A stretch of DNA of 5,867 nucleotides from Negativicutes bacterium (GTDB lineage Bacteria; Bacillota; Negativicutes; JAGOZY01). The first letter of the stretch is position 1. Every line of letters starts with the position of its first letter. The stretch spans positions 1-5,867 of the forward strand of contig JAGOZY010000077.1 in assembly GCA_018058445.1 (NCBI GenBank), given 5' to 3'. Shown one piece after another: positions 1 to 4,120 of this stretch. The position numbers were made by a program, and so were the translations under genes. Under the pieces are notes generated by a model that ran no database searches, was not told the origin of the DNA, and was given only the letters and a program-made list of their open reading frames with translations.

Positions 1-1
1 A

Positions 2-421
2 GGCGCTTTGGGGAGTGCTCTTAAATCTCTCGATAGTGAAGGGGAAAGTCCTCGTGATCAAATCTTAAAATGGCTAAAAGAATTACCTAAATGGTCGGCA
101 GTTGAAATTGTCGAAGCTGCTGCAAAGCTGGATAAAGAAAAGAAAGAAAAGTCTCCACATCCGATTCGAATCCAGGTAGAAGAAGCCCAATCGGTCTTCC
201 GGGATCTTTGGGTCTTGGCGAAAACTGGGAAAATAGATGAAGTGATTCACAAGGATCGGCAGGAAGAATTGAAAGATTTGACGAAACTATGGCAAGAAGA
301 GAATATTTTGCAGGGAATCGAATATTTAAATCATTGTCGGGAAGCTCTTGAACGTAATGGCAATCCCCGACTCTGGACGGAGTGGCTATTTCTTAGTTTG
401 AATCGCCGATTTCGTTCGTAA
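2..421 (+). CDS. holB: DNA polymerase III subunit delta' (C-terminal part, 5' end outside window)
   Basis: Partial gene: the frame is open from base 2 and ends at TAA 419-421, giving 139 visible codons; the TTG at base 8 is internal, not a start. Delta' is part of the clamp-loader complex that places the beta sliding clamp on DNA. The visible part starts in a GALGSALKSL stretch, which fits the conserved G-x2-G-x-AL segment at the end of the delta' ATPase-like region. A helical C-terminal domain follows, with two family-like segments: FRDLWVLAKTG, then a DRQEEL stretch, and near the end ALERNGNPRLWTEWLFLSL, matching the usual 'NANPRLALE-LLL' ending. The N-terminal P-loop-like and zinc-binding parts lie upstream of the window. 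Position directly before ricT is the usual one in Bacillota. The product name rests on this C-terminal pattern plus synteny; a divergent dnaX-type paralogue is much less likely. Confidence 0.87.
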   Translation, partial: GALGSALKSLDSEGESPRDQILKWLKELPKWSAVEIVEAAAKLDKEKKEKSPHPIRIQVEEAQSVFRDLWVLAKTGKIDEVIHKDRQEELKDLTKLWQEENILQGIEYLNHCREALERNGNPRLWTEWLFLSLNRRFRS

Positions 422-424
422 AGT

Positions 425-452
425 AAATCTTCTAAAGACATAGAAGATTTTT
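425..452 (+). terminator. Weak A/T-rich hairpin with T-run between holB and ricT
   Basis: Bases 425-434 (AAATCTTCTA) pair perfectly with 441-450 (TAGAAGATTT), giving a 10-bp stem with a 6-base loop, and the T-run extends over 448-452. Only two of the ten pairs are G-C, so termination is probably partial. It begins 3 bases after the holB stop. It may reduce rather than stop read-through into ricT, for which I saw no clear promoter of its own. Confidence 0.45.
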
Positions 453-482
453 AATAAATTCTCCGGAAAATCCGGTTAAGAA

Positions 483-488
483 GAGGAG
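483..488 (+). promoter_or_regulatory. Ribosome binding site of ricT
   Basis: GAGGAG lies 8 bases before ATG 497 and supports that start. A small inverted repeat, CCGGA-AAA-TCCGG (463-475), sits just upstream and could form a 5-bp hairpin next to the site; whether it matters is unknown. Confidence 0.7.
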
Positions 489-496
489 TACAAAGT

Positions 497-1888
497 ATGC
501 CGTTAGTTGTAGGCGTCCGGTTTAAACCGGCAGGAAAAGTTTATTATTTTGACCCAACAGGTCATTCACTCCTATTGCAGGAACCTGTGATTGTAGACAC
601 CGCAAGGGGTATGGAACTTGGCTATGTCGCTCAAATGCCAGTCGATGTGCCAGAAGATAAGTTAACGCTGCCTCTAAGGAAAGTCATCCGAAAAGCTTCG
701 CCAGAAGATGAAAGCAAAACGATTGCCAATCAAAAGCGAGCCAAAGAAGCGATGGCCCAAGCGACAGCTCGTATCGAAGCCCATAAACTGGATATGCGGC
801 TAGTGGATGCTGAATATGCCTTTGATTTATCAAAAGTTGTATTCTATTTTACCGCCGAAGGGCGGGTTGATTTTCGCGAATTAGTCAAAGATTTAGCTGG
901 AGTTTTCCGAACTCGGGTCGAACTTCGGCAAATTGGCGTGCGGGATAAAGCGAAAATGGTAGGCGGGTTAGGTTGTTGTGGACGGCCTCTTTGTTGCTCT
1001 ACTTTTTTGGGTGACTTTGAGCCCGTATCGATCAAAATGGCAAAAGAGCAAAATTTATCGCTAAATCCACTGAAAATATCCGGTGTATGTAGCCGATTGA
1101 TGTGTTGCCTGAAATACGAAAATGAAGTCTATAAAGAAATGAACCGAGAACGTAAAGCACTGGCAGCCAGCCGAAATGCTGCCGCGTGTCCGGGGCAATC
1201 TTGCCCAGACTGCAAATGCGGAAGCGATGGGGCTGAAGCGCCGAAAAACGAAGCGAAGCCTGCAGCAGTAGAGCAAAAAAAGCCAATGAATTCGGTACCC
1301 CCAAAACCAGCTACGCCATCGGTACGACCTGTGCCACCGCGTGATCGGGTAAATGAAACACCTCGCAAACAGGAAGCGCCCAAATGGCAACCGCAAAAAA
1401 CAGAGCCGCCGCTTAATGGCGCCTCGCCAGTAAAAAATACACTTCACCCCGCTCCTCAAGCGAATACTGTAGCGGTAAAACCAACGATTGCTGAACCGAA
1501 AGTAGCAGTTCAACCGGCACCTTCCTTGGACAGACAACCTTCGCCGGTTCGTCCAACAAATCCAGTTAATCCAGCTCCTGTGGCAGCTAAACCAACATTT
1601 ACTCCTCAAGCCGATCGAGTTCAAGCGGTGAGACCGATTCGTCCGTCGCGACCTGTAGCGCCGATTCGCCGAGAGAATACTCCCAACGGAATTATTCCAC
1701 CTAAAGTAGTTCCTCCTGTTAGCCCTGCCGTGAGCAGCAACGCTGGCATTCAAGTGGGCTCTCAAGTGCGCACTCCGGAAGGAGACGGCAAAGTAATTGG
1801 TATTTCGGAAGAACGACGTCAAGCGACTGTTTTTTTAGAAAATAAAAATATTTTGGAATTTTCCTGGGATGTAGTCCAGAAGAAATAA
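497..1888 (+). CDS. ricT: RicT/YaaT-family PSP1-domain protein with long proline-rich insertion
   Basis: 463 aa. Residues 1-205 are a typical PSP1/RicT core: GVRFKPAGKVYYFDP near the start, FYFTAEGRVDFRELVKDL at about 116-133, LRQIGVRDKAKM at 143-154, then the cysteine region with C160, C161, C166, C167, C198, C203 and C204 around GRPLCCSTFLGDFEP and SRLMCCLKYE. In B. subtilis, RicT joins RicA and RicF in an iron-sulfur complex that stimulates RNase Y-dependent mRNA maturation and affects competence, sporulation and biofilm formation. The final 45 residues (GSQVRTPEGDGKVIG ... FSWDVV) match the small C-terminal module that in the B. subtilis protein (about 275 aa) follows the core almost directly. 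Here about 210 residues separate the two: a C-x4-C-x2-C-x-C cluster (C231, C236, C239, C241), then Pro/Ala/Val/Lys/Arg-rich sequence (about 245-412) likely to be disordered. Family assignment is firm; a Ric-complex role in this organism is inferred. Confidence 0.93.
   Translation: MPLVVGVRFKPAGKVYYFDPTGHSLLLQEPVIVDTARGMELGYVAQMPVDVPEDKLTLPLRKVIRKASPEDESKTIANQKRAKEAMAQATARIEAHKLDMRLVDAEYAFDLSKVVFYFTAEGRVDFRELVKDLAGVFRTRVELRQIGVRDKAKMVGGLGCCGRPLCCSTFLGDFEPVSIKMAKEQNLSLNPLKISGVCSRLMCCLKYENEVYKEMNRERKALAASRNAAACPGQSCPDCKCGSDGAEAPKNEAKPAAVEQKKPMNSVPPKPATPSVRPVPPRDRVNETPRKQEAPKWQPQKTEPPLNGASPVKNTLHPAPQANTVAVKPTIAEPKVAVQPAPSLDRQPSPVRPTNPVNPAPVAAKPTFTPQADRVQAVRPIRPSRPVAPIRRENTPNGIIPPKVVPPVSPAVSSNAGIQVGSQVRTPEGDGKVIGISEERRQATVFLENKNILEFSWDVVQKK
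1229..1732 (+). other. Low-complexity Pro/Ala-rich linker segment inside ricT
   Basis: Codes for about residues 245-412 of the RicT-like protein. It is dominated by Pro, Ala, Val, Lys, Arg, Thr and Asn, with recurring short motifs such as KPT, RPV and PVxP, and has hardly any aromatic residues. It contains a net-basic stretch near its end (VRPIRPSRPVAPIRR, about 378-392). There is no exact tandem DNA repeat that I can see, so it is not a simple recent slippage product. The absence of stop codons on the opposite strand here creates long spurious antisense frames. Confidence 0.75.
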
Positions 1889-1893
1889 AAATG

Positions 1894-1929
1894 AGTCGTT
1901 CGGTTCCAGTGGAATCGAGCGACTTTTTT
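1894..1929 (+). terminator. Strong intrinsic terminator after ricT
   Basis: Arms 1894-1907 and 1911-1924 form a 14-bp stem (two G-U pairs, otherwise Watson-Crick) around a 3-base AGT loop, and the T-run covers 1924-1929. It begins 5 bases after the ricT stop codon, and the rsmI ribosome binding site starts 2 bases after the T-run. Most transcripts from ricT should therefore end here, unless read-through or antitermination supplies rsmI. Confidence 0.88.
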
Positions 1930-1930
1930 G

Positions 1931-1938
1931 AGAGGAGG
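1931..1938 (+). promoter_or_regulatory. Ribosome binding site deciding the rsmI start
   Basis: AGAGGAGG lies 6 bases before ATG 1945 and is close to the anti-Shine-Dalgarno complement. It selects ATG 1945 over the in-frame ATG at 1891, which has no such site and falls at the edge of the terminator stem. Confidence 0.85.
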
Positions 1939-1944
1939 CCTTTT

Positions 1945-2808
1945 ATGAGCGACTTGCAAGGAACGCTCTATTTAGTTCCGACCCCAATTGGTAATTTAGA
2001 AGACATGACATTAAGAGCGATTCGAATCCTTAAAGAAGTCGATAAAATCGCTGCTGAAGATACTCGGCGAACTCAGCAATTACTCAATCACTTTGATATA
2101 CAAAACAAAGTAGTTCGCTACGATGAACATACCCGGGAAAAAGCAGGAGAAGAATTGATCGAGCAGCTAAAATCTGGACTAAATATCGCGGTAGTCAGCG
2201 ATGCGGGTATGCCTGGAATTGCCGATCCCGGAACGGACTTGGTTGAAAGAGCCCTCCAAGAGCATATTCCCGTCATCCCACTTCCCGGAGCCAATGCTGG
2301 ATTAACTGCATTGATTGCATCCGGTTTGCCGACGGAAAACTTTTTCTTCGCAGGCTTTTTGCCCCGAACTGCTAAAAAGCAGAAAGAATCCTTGGAGAAA
2401 ATAAGCCAAGTACCGGGTACTTTGATTTTTTACGAAGCCCCTCACCGACTAAAAAGCACCCTCGAGTCTTGTTTGAAAATACTCGGAGATCGTGATGCAG
2501 TCTGGGGTCGGGAGATCACCAAAAAATTTGAAACCTTCCGAAGAGGTAAACTCTCGGAGCTTCTTGCCCACTGCCAAGTCGAAGCGCCCCGCGGTGAGTA
2601 TGTACTGATGATTGCGGAGATAACTAGCGATCAACAGGTTGAAACGATTCAAATCATTAGCCCACAAGAGCGACTGACCGAATTACTTGACCAAGGAATC
2701 GCCAAAAAAGAAGCGGCTCGTCAAGTTGCTCAAGAGTTTAGCTTATCAAGGCGAGAAGTCTACAACTGGACGATTAGGCCAGATCAAGACGGAGACTTAG
2801 AGCAATGA
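1945..2808 (+). CDS. rsmI: 16S rRNA (cytidine(1402)-2'-O)-methyltransferase RsmI
   Basis: 287 aa from ATG 1945, the usual length for the family (E. coli about 286). RsmI 2'-O-methylates C1402 of 16S rRNA in the decoding centre, using S-adenosylmethionine. Visible family motifs: LYLVPTPIGNLEDMTLRA (residues 8-25), AAEDTRRT (36-43), SDAGMPGIADPG (85-96, glycine-rich cofactor-binding segment, with Met where many homologues have Thr), LPGANA (113-118), the FxGFLPR segment (135-141), FYEAPHR (162-168), REITKKFETFRRG (189-201) and PRGEYVLMI (215-223). Residues about 239-277 form the C-terminal helix-turn-helix-like domain seen in many RsmI proteins. The reading frame also opens at 1891, but the extra 18 residues would be translated from the terminator hairpin. 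The stop codon overlaps the next gene's ATG, suggesting translational coupling. Confidence 0.95.
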   Translation: MSDLQGTLYLVPTPIGNLEDMTLRAIRILKEVDKIAAEDTRRTQQLLNHFDIQNKVVRYDEHTREKAGEELIEQLKSGLNIAVVSDAGMPGIADPGTDLVERALQEHIPVIPLPGANAGLTALIASGLPTENFFFAGFLPRTAKKQKESLEKISQVPGTLIFYEAPHRLKSTLESCLKILGDRDAVWGREITKKFETFRRGKLSELLAHCQVEAPRGEYVLMIAEITSDQQVETIQIISPQERLTELLDQGIAKKEAARQVAQEFSLSRREVYNWTIRPDQDGDLEQ

Positions 2809-3512
2809 TTGCCCTACAAACCACACCTCCCAAAGCGCAGAACCCCTCACCAAGAAATTGGTTACTGGATGGCCTTCGTAGCTTCGCCATTCTCTTGATG
2901 GTATACTATCATTTACTTTATGACCTTGAAATCTTATATGGCATCCCCACAGGAATCTTTCAAGGATATTGGCCGATGGTCCGTATTTTCGGCGCTGCCT
3001 TGTTTATATTCCTCGCGGGCTACAGCATCACACTTAGCCGAAGCCCAATTCGAAACGCCTGCAAAGTCCTGTTTTTTGCTTGTCTGGTTAGTGTTGGGAC
3101 TCTCATTTTCTTCCCTGATGATTTTGTTCGATTTGGAATTCTGCACCTGCTAGGATTTGGCATGCTGGTTTCACCCTTTTTTAAATCCCCCCGCGTCAAT
3201 ATTCTTATCGGGGTCGCCTTATTTTTTCTCAGTTATCTGCCCCTTAATTATCCAGCGTGGGCGCTGCCGATTTCCGGTGGCGAACAATATTTTTCCATGA
3301 TGGATTACTACCCACTTATTCCATGGCTCAGTTATTTTTTCCTCGGTTTAGCAAGCGGTCAAAGAAAATATTTTGCAGCCTACGACCAGCCAGTGACAAA
3401 TTCAATGCTAAAGCTTCTCCTTCTACCGGGCAGATATTCACTAATCGTCTACTTAGTTCATCAATTAGTCATACTGGCGATTCTAATTCTGATTTTGGGT
3501 TCCCCTAGGTAA
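2805..3512 (+). CDS. Multi-pass membrane protein, HGSNAT_cat/DUF1624 acyltransferase-like family
   Basis: 235 aa with about seven hydrophobic segments (roughly residues 25-43, 55-75, 86-104, 108-124, 130-147, 168-184, 211-231). The layout fits the bacterial family related to the catalytic domain of heparan-alpha-glucosaminide N-acetyltransferase: LDGLRSFAILLMVYYHLLYDL (about 21-41, with D22, R25 and H36), RFGILHLLGFGMLV (109-122), DYYPLIPWLSYFFLG (167-181) and GRYSLIVYLVHQLVI (209-223). Such proteins are thought to move acyl groups across the membrane onto glycans or other acceptors; the acceptor here is unknown, and 'heparan' in the family name should not be taken literally. Most relatives have LRG in the first motif; this one has LRS. 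Its ATG overlaps the rsmI stop (ATGA), with GGAG at 2791-2794 as a modest ribosome binding site, so it is probably co-transcribed and coupled with rsmI. Confidence 0.8.
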   Translation: MIALQTTPPKAQNPSPRNWLLDGLRSFAILLMVYYHLLYDLEILYGIPTGIFQGYWPMVRIFGAALFIFLAGYSITLSRSPIRNACKVLFFACLVSVGTLIFFPDDFVRFGILHLLGFGMLVSPFFKSPRVNILIGVALFFLSYLPLNYPAWALPISGGEQYFSMMDYYPLIPWLSYFFLGLASGQRKYFAAYDQPVTNSMLKLLLLPGRYSLIVYLVHQLVILAILILILGSPR

Positions 3513-3524
3513 AGATGGTATAAT
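3495..3524 (+). promoter_or_regulatory. Extended -10 sigma-A-type promoter for the PNPOx-like gene
   Basis: A perfect TATAAT at 3519-3524 is preceded by TG one base upstream (TGGTATAAT), the extended -10 form. A poor -35, TTGGGT (3495-3500), lies 18 bases away. The promoter overlaps the last codons and stop of the upstream gene. Expected start of transcription is near 3531. An 8-bp palindrome TTTCGAAA (3537-3544) sits just after it and could be an operator, though such a short palindrome may be chance. Confidence 0.75.
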
Positions 3525-3546
3525 ATAAGTAGCGATTTTCGAAATT

Positions 3547-3554
3547 AAAGGAGG
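3547..3554 (+). promoter_or_regulatory. Ribosome binding site of the PNPOx-like gene
   Basis: AAAGGAGG, a near-ideal site, lies 8 bases before ATG 3563 and predicts efficient translation. Confidence 0.85.
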
Positions 3555-3562
3555 TTGTTGCG

Positions 3563-3991
3563 ATGAACAAACAAGAAGTGCTGACAAGCAGCGAAACTTT
3601 AGTAGCCCGTACTCCTTGGGCTGTGCTTGGATGCGTAAATCCAGACGCACACCCTTTGATGTCTGGATTTTTAAAGCTCGAAGCAGACGGTCTCAAAACC
3701 ATCTGGCTCACTAGTAGGCGGGATCGAGCTCATACTTGCGCCTTGCAGGATAACCCCAATAGTAGCCTGTATTTTGTCGATATAGAACGTTTCACAGCGG
3801 TTCTTTTAAAAGGAACGACCGAAATCGTCGACGATCCTGCGATCAAGAAGCGATTTTGGGAAAGCTCCTCTTTTGTACAAGCTTATCACTCTGAAGGCAT
3901 TGATGATAAAGACTTTGTGATGCTCAAGTTTACAACCCGAGAACTCAGCTACTACATTTCCGGAATGGACATCGCCGATATTACATTATGA
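3563..3991 (+). CDS. Pyridoxamine 5'-phosphate oxidase-like FMN split-barrel protein
   Basis: 142 aa, no signal peptide or membrane segment, so probably cytoplasmic. The pattern is that of small PNPOx-like, general-stress-protein-26-type flavin split barrels: an N-terminal strand pair (PWAVLGCVNPDAHPLMSGFLKL, about 18-39), TIWLTSRRDRAH (46-57, the usual basic flavin-phosphate region), NPNSSLYFVD (64-73), VLLKGTTEIVDD (80-91), and a C-terminal DFVMLKFTTRELSYY (117-131). Proteins of this class usually bind FMN or related cofactors; many are not true PdxH enzymes, so pyridoxal phosphate synthesis should not be assumed. The gene has its own extended -10 promoter and strong ribosome binding site, and a terminator follows closely, so it looks like a single-gene unit, possibly also reached by read-through from the rsmI operon. 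The start is supported by the ribosome binding site. Substrate and role are unknown. Confidence 0.82.
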   Translation: MNKQEVLTSSETLVARTPWAVLGCVNPDAHPLMSGFLKLEADGLKTIWLTSRRDRAHTCALQDNPNSSLYFVDIERFTAVLLKGTTEIVDDPAIKKRFWESSSFVQAYHSEGIDDKDFVMLKFTTRELSYYISGMDIADITL

Positions 3992-4005
3992 CTTTAAACC
4001 AAATC

Positions 4006-4042
4006 AGAACGCTTTTCTTTTCGAGGAAGAGCGTTCTTTCTC
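4006..4042 (+). terminator. Intrinsic terminator with UUCG loop after the PNPOx-like gene
   Basis: Arms 4006-4019 and 4024-4037 form a 14-bp stem (outer eight pairs AGAACGCT/AGCGTTCT perfect, inner part with two G-U pairs) closed by a TTCG tetraloop (4020-4023). The following tract is T-rich (TTCTTTCTCT) but interrupted by C. It begins 14 bases after the stop codon and separates this unit from metG. Confidence 0.8.
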
Positions 4043-4063
4043 TGGATTGCTCCTTGCGATTCT

Positions 4064-4092
4064 TCTACAATTCAGGTATCCTAAAAGATAAT
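4064..4092 (+). promoter_or_regulatory. Possible promoter of metG
   Basis: TCTACA (4064-4069, four of six matches to TTGACA) and GATAAT (4087-4092, five of six to TATAAT) are 17 bases apart. A second, weaker pair is TTGCGA (4054-4059) with TATCCT (4077-4082), also 17 apart. Either would give a leader of only about 20-40 bases before metG. The location, between a terminator and the metG ribosome binding site, makes a promoter likely, but which pair is used is uncertain. Confidence 0.45.
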
Positions 4093-4106
4093 GATTTCGC
4101 TCGAAA

Positions 4107-4112
4107 GAGAGG
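4107..4112 (+). promoter_or_regulatory. Ribosome binding site of metG
   Basis: GAGAGG lies 8 bases before ATG 4121. It supports this start, which also gives the expected short N-terminus before the FITTPIYYP motif. Confidence 0.7.
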
Positions 4113-4120
4113 CCGATTAA

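Larger units (their letters stand above)
3992..4120 (+). other. Intergenic region before metG without riboswitch
   Basis: The 129 bases hold the terminator of the preceding gene, candidate promoter elements and the metG ribosome binding site. After the terminator only about 80 bases remain. There is no room for a T-box (no specifier stem, no T-box core sequence seen) or a SAM-I riboswitch. Confidence 0.65.

Noticed and set aside
1229..1732. Possible tandem repeat array or recombination product in ricT
   Set aside because: Repetition is only in amino acid composition and very short motifs; I found no DNA repeat unit with regular period.
1061..1822. 253-codon antisense open frame across ricT
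   Set aside because: It lies opposite a gene with clear family motifs. Its translation is rich in Arg, Ser, Trp and Asn, as expected from reading Pro/Ala-rich codons backwards, and shows no domain. Two further shadow frames on the same strand overlap it.
1853..1881. TTGGAA as a possible -35 for a promoter of rsmI
   Set aside because: No acceptable -10 hexamer is found 16-18 bases downstream, and any such transcript would still have to pass the terminator.
2920..3153. 77-codon + frame and an antisense frame within the membrane protein gene
   Set aside because: Shadows of the real frame, whose translation shows conserved motifs and regular hydrophobic segments.
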